Part shown: in pieces, positions 25,441 to 32,728 of the stretch
How positions within the stretch are numbered: the first letter of the stretch is position 1
Layout: every line of letters starts with the position of its first letter
Assembly (NCBI GenBank): GCA_964533585.1
Contig: CAZHMM010000017.1
Span: 1 to 39,463, forward strand
From: Elioraea sp964533585
GTDB taxonomy: Bacteria; Pseudomonadota; Alphaproteobacteria; Acetobacterales; Acetobacteraceae
Reading direction: 5' to 3'
Length of the DNA: 39,463 bases
Translations under genes and position numbers: made by a program
Notes under the pieces: generated by a model
Seen by the model: the letters and a program-made list of their open reading frames with translations, nothing else
Told to the model about the DNA's origin: nothing
The model's database searches: none

Positions 25441-25758
25441 TCAGCGCTCGAGCGTCTTCAGATAGGCGATCAGCGCCTCGATCTGGGCGGGGGCGAGCTG
25501 GAACTCCGGCATCGCCTCGTGGCCGGTGCTGATTCCCTCGGCCAGCGCCTCGGCCAGTTGCTCGACCGGATAGCGCCGGTGCAGCTCGCGGAACGGCGGC
25601 GCGGCCGGCATGGCGCTCGGGCCGGCCGGCCCGACAGCGTGACAGCCGCCACAGCTTGCCTGCGCGAGGTCGCGGCCGCGCTGCATGTCGCCGGCGGGCT
25701 GCGCGTCAGCAGCGACGGCGATGACCGACAGGACCGCAGCGACGAGGATGACCCGCAT
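25441..25758 (-). CDS. Small periplasmic class I cytochrome c
   Basis: The 105-residue protein has a Sec signal peptide (residues 1-20, cleaving near ADAQ), a single heme-attachment site CGGCH at 36-40, and a plausible axial methionine in MPEF (Met83). It is a small soluble electron carrier of the periplasm, in the size class of single-heme c-type cytochromes (cytochrome_CBB3/PF13442-like). It lies 42 bases downstream of the amidase on the same strand and may be co-transcribed with it. Its redox partner is not in the window. Confidence 0.88.
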   Translation of the reverse strand: MRVILVAAVLSVIAVAADAQPAGDMQRGRDLAQASCGGCHAVGPAGPSAMPAAPPFRELHRRYPVEQLAEALAEGISTGHEAMPEFQLAPAQIEALIAYLKTLER

Positions 25759-25800
25759 GGCGACTCCAGCTTGCCCGGCACGCGGCCAAGCATAGCCGCC

Positions 25801-27285
25801 TCAGGGCGCCGCGCGCAGCGCCGCGAGGTCCGGCACCGGACGGGCGAGTTCGGGATCGGCGCTGAACAGACGCTCGAGCGCTGAGGCCGCCCCGAGCGTG
25901 AACGCATCGCCCTTCATCGGCCCGCAGATCTGCAGCCCGAACGGCATCCCGGTGTGGTCGAGGCCGCAGGGGATCGAGACGCACGGATTGCCCATCAGCG
26001 TCAGCGCCGAGGTCAGCCCCGAGGCGTGCATGTAGTTCTTCATCCGCTCGCCGTTGATCTCGGTGACGTTGCGCTGCTCGACGGCGGTCGGCGTGATCGG
26101 CTGGCCGGGCGTGATCAGCAGGTCGTAGTCCTCGAACAGGCGCTGGAAGTCGCGGTAGAGCCGCGTGTGCTCGGCGTGCGCCCAGGCGATCTGCTCGGCG
26201 GTCATCGCGAGCCCGGCCTCGACATTGGTGACGATGTTCGGGCCGACCTGGTCGCGATGGTTGCGGTAGCGGTCGAGATGGGCGGCGAGGAAATAGACCC
26301 CGCGCAGCGTCCAGAACACGTCGAGCGCGCTTTCGAGCCCCGGGTCGTGACGGTCGCAGCGTGCGAACGCCGCGCGGAACGTCGCAAGCCGCGCCTCGAA
26401 GGTGTCGCGGATGCCGTGCTCCACCGGCGCCCAGCCGAAATCGACCGAGACGGCGACGCGCAGCCGGGCCAGATCAACATCCGGCAGGTCGCGGAAGCGC
26501 CGCGTGTCCACCTCGTAGGAGAGTGGGTCGGCGACATCGTACCCCGCCATCACCGACAGCATCAGCCCGCAATCCTCGGCCGTGCGGGCCATCGGCCCCT
26601 GCACGCTGAAATTGGTGTAGCCGATCCGCCGCCGCTCGGACGGCACAAGCCCGGTGGTGGGGCGGATCGCGGCCACACCGCTGAAGGTCGCGGGCTTGCG
26701 CAACGACCCGCCGCTGTCCGAGCCGGTGCAGAGCGGCATCATGCCGCAGGCGAGCGCGACCCCCGACCCGCCGGACGAGCCGCCGCAGGCGCGCGCAGGG
26801 TCGAAGGCGTTGCGGGTATAGCCGTGCACGGGATTGACGGTGGTGTTGCCGCCGGCGCCGAACTCCGGCGTCGCGGTCTTGCCGAGCACGATCGCGCCGG
26901 CGCGTCGGAGTCGCGCGACCAGCAGTTCGTCCTTCGCGGGGACGTGATCGCGGTAGAGCGGCGAGCCGTAGGTCGTCACCAGCCCCTCGGTGTCGTTCAG
27001 GTCCTTCACCCCGAGCGGCAGGCCGTGCAGCGGCCCGAGATCGTCGCCGCGCATCACCGCCTCGGTGGCCGCGCGTGCCTCGGCACGGGCGCGCTCGAAG
27101 CAGGTCGCGACCACCGCGTTGACGGCCGGGTTCACCTGCTCGATGCGCGCGATGCAGGACTCGACGAGTTCGGAGGGCGAAAGCCGCTTCGCCCCGATCA
27201 GCGCCCGCGCCTCGACCGCCGAGAGATCGCAGGGCTCGGCCGCATGGTCGCGTGGCGCGATTTTCGCTATCAGCCTCTCGTGCAT
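25801..27285 (-). CDS. Amidase signature family hydrolase
   Basis: The 494-residue enzyme belongs to the amidase signature family, which hydrolyses carboxamides. The Ser-cisSer-Lys triad is visible: Lys94 in GVKDLND, Ser170 in ACGGSSGGSG, and nucleophile Ser194 in GSDSGGSLR. The spacings agree with GatA-type enzymes. No GatB or GatC partner is nearby, so a catabolic amidase is more likely than tRNA amidotransferase. The ATG at 27285 has GAGGA four bases upstream. That start lies inside the 5' end of the divergent glycosyltransferase gene, an unusual overlap. The substrate is unknown. Confidence 0.88.
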   Translation of the reverse strand: MHERLIAKIAPRDHAAEPCDLSAVEARALIGAKRLSPSELVESCIARIEQVNPAVNAVVATCFERARAEARAATEAVMRGDDLGPLHGLPLGVKDLNDTEGLVTTYGSPLYRDHVPAKDELLVARLRRAGAIVLGKTATPEFGAGGNTTVNPVHGYTRNAFDPARACGGSSGGSGVALACGMMPLCTGSDSGGSLRKPATFSGVAAIRPTTGLVPSERRRIGYTNFSVQGPMARTAEDCGLMLSVMAGYDVADPLSYEVDTRRFRDLPDVDLARLRVAVSVDFGWAPVEHGIRDTFEARLATFRAAFARCDRHDPGLESALDVFWTLRGVYFLAAHLDRYRNHRDQVGPNIVTNVEAGLAMTAEQIAWAHAEHTRLYRDFQRLFEDYDLLITPGQPITPTAVEQRNVTEINGERMKNYMHASGLTSALTLMGNPCVSIPCGLDHTGMPFGLQICGPMKGDAFTLGAASALERLFSADPELARPVPDLAALRAAP

Positions 27286-28719
27286 ACGTTCCTCGCCGTT
27301 GCCTTGGTCACGCTCGCGCGCGTGGTGTGGCTCGCCACCAACGAGCCGAACCTCTACGCCGATGAAGCACAATACTGGGTCTGGGCCCAGGATCTCAGGC
27401 TCGGCTACTACACCAAGCCGCCGCTGATCGCCTGGCTGATCGCCGGCACGACCGCGCTCTGCGGCGATGGCGAGGGCTGCGTGCGGCTCGCCTCGCCGCT
27501 CTTGCACGCCGCGACCGCGCTGCTGCTCGGCGGGGCCGCGGCGCGGCTGTTCGACCGCCGGGTCGGGTTCTGGACCGCGCTCACCTACGCGACCCTGCCG
27601 GCGGTCTCGGTCTCCTCGACGATCGCCTCGACCGACGCGCCGCTGCTGACCGCCTGGGCGGCTGGGCTATACGCCCTTGTGCGGCTCCGCGAGCAGCCGG
27701 CGCCGCGCTGGTGGGCGCTGCTCGGGCTCGCGGTCGGGCTCGGGCTGCTGGCGAAGTACGCGATGGCGGGATTCGTGCTGTCGCTCGTGCTCTGGCTAGC
27801 GCTCGACCGTCCGGCGCGGGCGATGCTGCGCGGGTCCGGGCCGTGGATCGCCGGGGCGCTCGCGCTCGCCGTGCTGGCACCGAATCTGATCTGGAACCTC
27901 GCCAACCAGTTCGCGACCGTGCGCCACGTCGGCGAGAACACCAATCTCGCGCGCGGCGTGGCGTTCAATCCGCTGACCGCCGCCGAGTTCGTGGGCGCGC
28001 AGTTCGGCGTGTTCGGGCCGATCCTGTTCGCGGCTCTGCTCTGGGTGCTGATCCGGCGCGACACCTGGCGCGAGCCTCGCGCGCGAATGCTCGCGCTGTT
28101 CGTGGTGCCGCTCGGCGCGATCATGGTGACGCAATCCTTCCTGTCGCGCGCCAACGCGAACTGGGCCGCACCGATCTATGCCGCCGGCACGATGCTGGTG
28201 GTCGCCTGGGCGCTGACCCATGCGCGGGCGCTGCTGATCCGCGCCTCGGTGGCGCTGCATCTCGCGGCCGCGGCGCTGCTGTTCGCGGGCCCCCCTGCCC
28301 TCGCCGCTGCCGGCATCGAGCTGCCGCGCCGGGCCGATCCGTGGATGCGCCAGCGCGGCTGGGACGCGCTGGGGCAAGCGGTCGCGCGCGCCGCCGCCGG
28401 GCACCGTGACGCGCGCTTCCTGTTCGAGCAGCGCCGCGACATGGCGACGCTGATCTACTACATCCGCCCGCACCCGCTCGACGCGCTGATGTGGAACCCC
28501 GACGGGATCGCGCGCAACGAGTTCGAGCTGACCGCGGCGCTGGAGCCGGGCACGGCCGGCCCGTTGCTGTTTGTCACCCGCCGCGCGGAGGCGCCCGACG
28601 TCATCACCCGGTTCGGGCAGGCGGAACGGATCGCGCGACTGACCGTGCCGACGCATCGCGACGCGGTGCTGAGCTACACGCTCTGGCGGCTCGACGGGTT
28701 CCGGGGGTATCACGACTGA
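27244..28719 (+). CDS. ArnT/GT39-like integral membrane glycosyltransferase
   Basis: This 491-residue protein has about ten or more hydrophobic helices and the GT39/ArnT-type first loop YADEAQYWVW, whose Asp40-Glu41 pair is the catalytic acidic motif. It also has LGYYTKPPLIAWLI, and later STDAPLL and FLSRANANWAAPIY segments typical of these polyprenyl-phosphate sugar transferases. They move a sugar from an undecaprenyl-phosphate donor to lipid A, protein or another envelope acceptor on the periplasmic side. The start is ATG at 27244, or GTG at 27280. With 27244 the first 42 bases overlap the divergent amidase gene. The acceptor is unknown. Confidence 0.85.
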   Translation: MVAWRDFRYQPLVHTFLAVALVTLARVVWLATNEPNLYADEAQYWVWAQDLRLGYYTKPPLIAWLIAGTTALCGDGEGCVRLASPLLHAATALLLGGAAARLFDRRVGFWTALTYATLPAVSVSSTIASTDAPLLTAWAAGLYALVRLREQPAPRWWALLGLAVGLGLLAKYAMAGFVLSLVLWLALDRPARAMLRGSGPWIAGALALAVLAPNLIWNLANQFATVRHVGENTNLARGVAFNPLTAAEFVGAQFGVFGPILFAALLWVLIRRDTWREPRARMLALFVVPLGAIMVTQSFLSRANANWAAPIYAAGTMLVVAWALTHARALLIRASVALHLAAAALLFAGPPALAAAGIELPRRADPWMRQRGWDALGQAVARAAAGHRDARFLFEQRRDMATLIYYIRPHPLDALMWNPDGIARNEFELTAALEPGTAGPLLFVTRRAEAPDVITRFGQAERIARLTVPTHRDAVLSYTLWRLDGFRGYHD

Positions 28720-28739
28720 GGGCCGGCAGGGGACGCTTG

Positions 28740-30014
28740 ATGCACGAGGACCAGCGCGGACTGCCCATCTCCACGTCAAGCGCCGACGCGGCCGAGGCCT
28801 ATCGCGCCGGGCTCGATCTGATGCTCGCGGCGTGGCCGGGCGCGCTCGACGCCTTCGACCGGGCGCTCGTTGCCGACCCGCACTTCGCCGCCGCGCATGT
28901 CGGACGCGCGCGCGCGCTCCAGATCATTGGGCGCGTTGCGGAGGCCAAGCAGGCCGTGCAAGCGGCACGCGGTGCGCTCGACGACGCAACCGAGCGGGAA
29001 GCCTCGCAGGTGGCGATCCTCGCCCGCGCCCTCGGCGAGGGCGGCGCGCTCCCGGCCGCCCTTGCCCACATCGCCGCGCATCCGCGCGACGCGCTGGTGC
29101 TGTCGCTGCCGCTCGGCGCGTTCGGGCTCTACGCCTTCTCCGGCCGGCCGGACCACGACCGCGCGCGTGCGGATCTCTGCGACGCGGTCGCGCCGCACTA
29201 CGCCGATGACTGGTGGTTCGAGGGCTATATCGGCTGGTCCTATGCGGAGGCCGGTGCGCTGGAGGCGGGCCAGCGCCGCCTGCTCCGCGCGCTCGCGCTG
29301 CGGCCCCTCAACGCGAACGCGGCGCACGCGCTCGCCCACACCCGGCTCGATCGCGGCGAGATCGACGCCGGCCGGCGCGAGACCGAGACGTTCCTGCCGC
29401 ACTACGACCGCTCCGGCACGCTGAACGCGCATCTGGCCTGGCACCTCGCGCTGTTCGCGCTGGAGCACGACGACGTCGCGACCGCGCTCGCGCTCTACGA
29501 GAGCCGCATCGCGCCTGACGTGTCGCTGGCGCCGCCGCTCAACACGCTGACCGATGCCGCCTCGCTGCTGTGGCGGGTGATGCTGCGCGAGCCCACACGG
29601 CCGCTGCCGTGGGACGAGGTCGCGGCCTACGGCGCCGAGCGGTTCGCGACTGCCGGGCTGGCGTTTGCCGATCTGCACGCCGCGCTGCTGGACGCCGTCA
29701 CCGGACGGCGCGCTGCGCTGGAGCGCCGCCTCGCGGCCCTGGACGCGCTGCTCGGGGCCGGGCGGCTCCCGGCTGGCCCGGTGGTCCCGGCGCTCTGCCG
29801 CGGCTTCGCGGCGTTCGCGGCGGGCGCCTATGACGAGGCCGCCGACCTCCTCGTCCCCGCCCTGCCGGACGCGGCGCGCATCGGCGGCAGCGGTGCGCAG
29901 CGCGACATGATCGAGGACACCGCGATCGCCGCCTGCCTGCGCGCCGGCCGCGAGGAGACGGCGCGCACCATCCTGCGCCGGCGGTTCGCCAGCCGCGTCC
30001 CCGTCCCCTCTTGA
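28740..30014 (+). CDS. Tetratricopeptide repeat protein, TTC38 type
   Basis: The 424-residue soluble protein matches the TTC38 family. It contains AYRAGLDLMLAAWPGALDAFDRAL, HPRDALVLSLPLGAFGLYAFSGRPDHDR, WWFEGYIGWSYAEAG, NANAAHALAHTRLDRGE and HLAWHLALFALEHDD in the typical order of helical pairs. The family is widespread in bacteria and animals, but no biochemical activity is established; it probably forms a binding scaffold. The ATG at 28740 follows CAGGGGA. It starts 20 bases after the glycosyltransferase and may share its transcript. Confidence 0.85.
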   Translation: MHEDQRGLPISTSSADAAEAYRAGLDLMLAAWPGALDAFDRALVADPHFAAAHVGRARALQIIGRVAEAKQAVQAARGALDDATEREASQVAILARALGEGGALPAALAHIAAHPRDALVLSLPLGAFGLYAFSGRPDHDRARADLCDAVAPHYADDWWFEGYIGWSYAEAGALEAGQRRLLRALALRPLNANAAHALAHTRLDRGEIDAGRRETETFLPHYDRSGTLNAHLAWHLALFALEHDDVATALALYESRIAPDVSLAPPLNTLTDAASLLWRVMLREPTRPLPWDEVAAYGAERFATAGLAFADLHAALLDAVTGRRAALERRLAALDALLGAGRLPAGPVVPALCRGFAAFAAGAYDEAADLLVPALPDAARIGGSGAQRDMIEDTAIAACLRAGREETARTILRRRFASRVPVPS

Positions 30015-30347
30015 CGTTCCGGTTTGCGTTTCTAACTCGCTGATCGAGCCGAGTGCCGGAACGGGCTCGGCATCCGGGCGCCGGGGTCGGTGCCCGCGTT
30101 CCCCGCATCCATGTTGCTCGCTCGAGGATGTGGTCGGCGGAGCGACGACGAGATGACCGCCGCAGCGCCGATCGCGGCGGATGGCTTGGCGGTGCCGCAA
30201 CCGCCCCGCTCCCTGCTGGTCCGACTGCACCTCCTCGCGGGCCGGGAACGCACCCGCCCCGACGCCCGGCGATCCGATGCGACGACCGCGGCTCCGGCTT
30301 TGCCGTTCGGGAAGCCGGACTCAGCCGCTCAAAGGAGGTGCGGAACG
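30015..30347. other. Leader region of the SPW-repeat gene
   Basis: No supported gene lies in these 333 bases. TTGACG (30011-30016, overlapping the previous stop) and TAACTC (30033-30038) stand 16 bases apart in a T-rich patch and are the best promoter candidate. The result would be an untranslated leader of about 300 bases. The stretch ends with a near-perfect ribosome binding site AAAGGAGGTG at 30331-30340 for the SPW gene. Frames through it in other phases look random. Confidence 0.4.
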
Positions 30348-30710
30348 ATGACGAAGATGGAGGAGTGGAAGAAGGCCGTGCTCGGCGGCCAGATCGTGCT
30401 CGGGCTGGTGCTGGCGCTGATGCCGTGGCTGGCCGGCTTCACCGCCGAGACGGCCGCCGCCTGGACCGCCTGGGTCACCGGCGCGGTGATCGCGGTGGTC
30501 GCGATCGCGGGTTTCTTCGGCTACGCCTTCGCCGCGTCGTGGGTGAATCTGGTGGCCGGCGTCTGGGCGTTCGTGGCGCCCTGGCTGATCGGCTTCGCCG
30601 CGCTCGCGACGGCGATGTGGAGCCATGTCGTGATCGGCCTGCTGGTGGCGGTCGCGGCCGCGATCGAGCTCTCGCGGGAGTACCGGCCGGGCAAGGCTGC
30701 CCGCGCCTGA
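30348..30710 (+). CDS. SPW-repeat small membrane protein
   Basis: The 120-residue inner-membrane protein has four hydrophobic helices arranged as two similar halves: IVLGLVLALMPWLAGF (about 16-31) and WVNLVAGVWAFVAPWLIGF (about 65-83). This is the SPW repeat pattern (xPWxxGF at the end of a helix). The function of SPW proteins is not known. The start is secure because AAAGGAGGTG lies seven bases before the ATG at 30348, much stronger than neighbouring sites, which suggests high translation. It is followed by a terminator and the convergent moaE. Confidence 0.8.
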   Translation: MTKMEEWKKAVLGGQIVLGLVLALMPWLAGFTAETAAAWTAWVTGAVIAVVAIAGFFGYAFAASWVNLVAGVWAFVAPWLIGFAALATAMWSHVVIGLLVAVAAAIELSREYRPGKAARA

Positions 30711-30721
30711 CGGGGCGACGT

Positions 30722-30770
30722 CCGGGGCCGCGCCCCGGGGCTGAGGACGCCCGCGCTTCGGCGCGGGCGT
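30722..30770. terminator. Double hairpin between SPW gene and moaE
   Basis: A first stem, CCGGGGC pairing with GCCCCGG (30722-30738), is followed by a perfect ten-base stem ACGCCCGCGC/GCGCGGGCGT (30747-30756 and 30761-30770) closed by a stable TTCG tetraloop. TCGTCTGTTC follows on the plus strand, a weak T-rich tail. It separates convergent transcription units and is probably the terminator for both. Confidence 0.7.
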
Positions 30771-30778
30771 TCGTCTGT

Positions 30779-31237
30779 TCAGCCCGCCCAGCGCGCGGCG
30801 GCCGCGTCGTCGGTCTCGCGCGCCTCGACCCATTGGCCGCCGCCCTCGGCGAACGCCTCATGCTTCCAGAACGGCGCCCGGGTCTTCAGCCAGTCGATCA
30901 GGAACGCGGTCGCCTCCAGCGCGGCCTGGCGATGCGCGGAGGCGGCCGCGACCAGCACGATCCCCTCGCCCGGCGTCAGCCGGCCGACGCGGTGGATCAC
31001 CGTGCAGCCGGCGAGCGGCCAGCGCGCTTCCGCCTCCGCGACGATCGCGGCGAGCGCACGCTCGGTCATGCCGGGATAGTGTTCCAGCGTCATCGCCGTG
31101 ATCGGGCGGCCCCCGGCGCTGTCGCGCACGGTGCCGACGAACAGGCCGATGCCGCCGACATCGTGTCGCCCGGCGGTCAGCGCGGCGAGTTCCGCACCCA
31201 CATCGAAGGCCGCCTGCTGCACGACGACGCGCGCCAC
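30779..31237 (-). CDS. moaE: Molybdopterin synthase catalytic subunit
   Basis: MoaE transfers sulfur from the MoaD C-terminal thiocarboxylate to cyclic pyranopterin monophosphate to make molybdopterin. The 152-residue protein has GLFVGTVRD, LEHYPGMTE, IHRVGRLTPGE, SAHRQAALEA, and the active-site lysines in LKTRAPFWKHE (Lys118 and Lys125). It starts at a GTG one base after the moaD stop, so the subunits are co-translated. Confidence 0.95.
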   Translation of the reverse strand: MARVVVQQAAFDVGAELAALTAGRHDVGGIGLFVGTVRDSAGGRPITAMTLEHYPGMTERALAAIVAEAEARWPLAGCTVIHRVGRLTPGEGIVLVAAASAHRQAALEATAFLIDWLKTRAPFWKHEAFAEGGGQWVEARETDDAAAARWAG

Positions 31238-31238
31238 C

Positions 31239-31490
31239 TCAGCCCCCGGTGACGGGCGGGAAGAACGCGACCTCGTCGCCCGCGCGCACGGGCGCGTCCG
31301 GCGCGGCGAAATCCTGGTTCACCGCGCAGCGCACCACTGCCCGGTTGGCGAAGGCCGCGGCGTGGCCGGGCGAGCGCGCGGCCAGCCAGTCGATCAGCCC
31401 GCCGACATCGCGCACCGTGTCGGGCGGCGCGACCTCCTCCTCGGCGAGGCCCACCTGCTGCCGCAACCAGGCGAAGTAGAGCACCTTCAT
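31239..31490 (-). CDS. moaD: Molybdopterin synthase sulfur carrier subunit
   Basis: MoaD is the ubiquitin-fold sulfur carrier of molybdopterin synthase. The 83-residue protein begins VLYFAWLRQQVG, contains the AVNQDF strand and GDEVAFFPPVTGG end, and finishes in the essential Gly-Gly that is adenylated and thiocarboxylated. It begins 7 bases after the lipoprotein stop and abuts moaE. The order uvrC-pgsA-lipoprotein-moaD-moaE makes a five-gene run on this strand. Other molybdenum cofactor genes are not in the window. Confidence 0.95.
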   Translation of the reverse strand: MKVLYFAWLRQQVGLAEEEVAPPDTVRDVGGLIDWLAARSPGHAAAFANRAVVRCAVNQDFAAPDAPVRAGDEVAFFPPVTGG

Positions 31491-31497
31491 CGCCGCC

Positions 31498-32067
31498 TCA
31501 GCGCGGCGCGGGCACGGTCCTGATCTGCCCGTCCGCGCCCATCAAGGTCATGGTGCCGCCGTCGCGCACGGTGGTGCCGCTGCCGGCCGGGCCGCCGAAG
31601 GTGCCGGTGCGATCCCCCCCACCGGTGGTGACGGTGCCGGCAGGCGCGCCCGGGATCGCCTGGCCGCGACGGTCCGGCTCCGGTACGGCCACCGCGCGCG
31701 GCGGCACGCGATCGACGAGGTCGGCGGGATCCTGCCGCTGCACCTGCGGCGAGGGCGCCGGTGCGGCCGAGCCGCGCGGGCGTGGAACCGGGCGTTCGCG
31801 CGCGCGGCGCTCCTCCTCGGTCTCGAAGATCGAGGCGCGCTCCAGCGTGTCGCGCGGCCAGCCGACCGAAGTGTCCACCTCCAGCGGCGGCACGGCCTCG
31901 GTCGCGCCGGTCATGCGCTGCTGGGTGTAGCTGTCGGCCGGCACCGCCGGCGCGCGGGCGGCACCGAAACCGCCAAAGCCGACGCCGGAGCCCGCGAACC
32001 CGCCGCAGCCCGAGACCAGGAGGCCACAGGCCGCCAGGGCCGCCCAGCCTCCGATCGTACGTCGCAT
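31498..32067 (-). CDS. Proline/glycine-rich lipoprotein of unknown function
   Basis: The 189-residue product has a lipoprotein signal: two arginines, a hydrophobic stretch and the lipobox LVSGC with Cys21. The mature part is low-complexity. A Gly-rich start (GGFAGSGVGFGGFG) is followed by a short charged segment with WPRDTLERASIFETEEERRARER, then a Pro/Ala/Gly-rich tail ending in GGTMTLMGADGQIRTV. The start at 32067 has a GAGGAGG site. It lies between pgsA and moaD in the same run. I do not recognise a family. An outer membrane or periplasmic location is inferred from the lipobox. Confidence 0.75.
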   Translation of the reverse strand: MRRTIGGWAALAACGLLVSGCGGFAGSGVGFGGFGAARAPAVPADSYTQQRMTGATEAVPPLEVDTSVGWPRDTLERASIFETEEERRARERPVPRPRGSAAPAPSPQVQRQDPADLVDRVPPRAVAVPEPDRRGQAIPGAPAGTVTTGGGDRTGTFGGPAGSGTTVRDGGTMTLMGADGQIRTVPAPR

Positions 32068-32128
32068 TCGTCCCTCCTCGCGCTCGCGGTCCGAGATGTG
32101 TGCCATCGGCGCCCGTCGTGCAAGCACG

Positions 32129-32713
32129 CTACTCGGCCGCGGCTGTACCCCGCACATGGCGCAGGCTGGCGACAAGGTAGTCCCAGCCGGTGATCAGCGT
32201 CAGCGCCGCGGCGAGGGTCAGCAGCGCCTCGCCGGCGAGCCCGATCGGCAGGAACCCGAGGCCGAGCAGCCGCGCCGAGGCATCGCCCGCCACCAGCATG
32301 CCCAGCGCGGTCATCTGCACGCCGGTCTTCCACTTCGCGAGCCGGCTGACCGGCAGGCCCTGCGACAGGCCGGCGAGGAACTCGCGCAGCCCCGAGACCA
32401 GGATCTCGCGCAGCATGATCACCACCGCCGCGATCAGGCCGATATCGGAGAGCCGCCCGAGCCCGGCGAGCAGCATCAGCACCGCGCCGACCAGCAGCTT
32501 GTCGGCGATCGGGTCGAGCATCCGGCCGAACTCGGAGGTCGACTGGCGCCGGCGCGCGAGATGCCCGTCCAGCCAGTCGGTCAGCGCGGCGGCGGTGAAC
32601 ACCACGCAGGCGGCGAGATCGGCCGCGGGCCACCGCATCAGGCACAATCCGACGATCAGCGGAATCGCGGCGATGCGCGACAGGGTCAGCAGATTGGGCA
32701 GGTCGCTCGGCAC
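32129..32713 (-). CDS. pgsA: CDP-diacylglycerol--glycerol-3-phosphate 3-phosphatidyltransferase
   Basis: PgsA makes phosphatidylglycerol phosphate, the first committed step to phosphatidylglycerol and cardiolipin, in the inner membrane. The 194-residue protein shows the complete CDP-alcohol motif: Asp49-Gly50, Ala53-Arg54, Gly63, Asp67, Asp71. It has about four to five hydrophobic helices and the N-terminal LPNLLTLSRIAAIP typical of PgsA. It begins with GTG 15 bases after the uvrC stop, so the two are probably co-transcribed; uvrC-pgsA linkage is widely seen in bacteria. Confidence 0.93.
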   Translation of the reverse strand: MPSDLPNLLTLSRIAAIPLIVGLCLMRWPAADLAACVVFTAAALTDWLDGHLARRRQSTSEFGRMLDPIADKLLVGAVLMLLAGLGRLSDIGLIAAVVIMLREILVSGLREFLAGLSQGLPVSRLAKWKTGVQMTALGMLVAGDASARLLGLGFLPIGLAGEALLTLAAALTLITGWDYLVASLRHVRGTAAAE

Positions 32714-32728
32714 GAGATCCCCGGGAGG

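Noticed and set aside
21714..25532. 1272-codon open frame antisense to the hybrid kinase
   Set aside because: Its translation is Arg/Ala/Asp/His-rich with no domain pattern, while the opposite strand encodes recognisable PAS, GAF and kinase motifs throughout. Such shadow frames are expected at this GC content.
25954..27243. Long in-frame extension upstream of the glycosyltransferase
   Set aside because: It is antisense to the amidase and Arg/Asp/His-rich; hydrophobic transferase sequence begins only after 27244.
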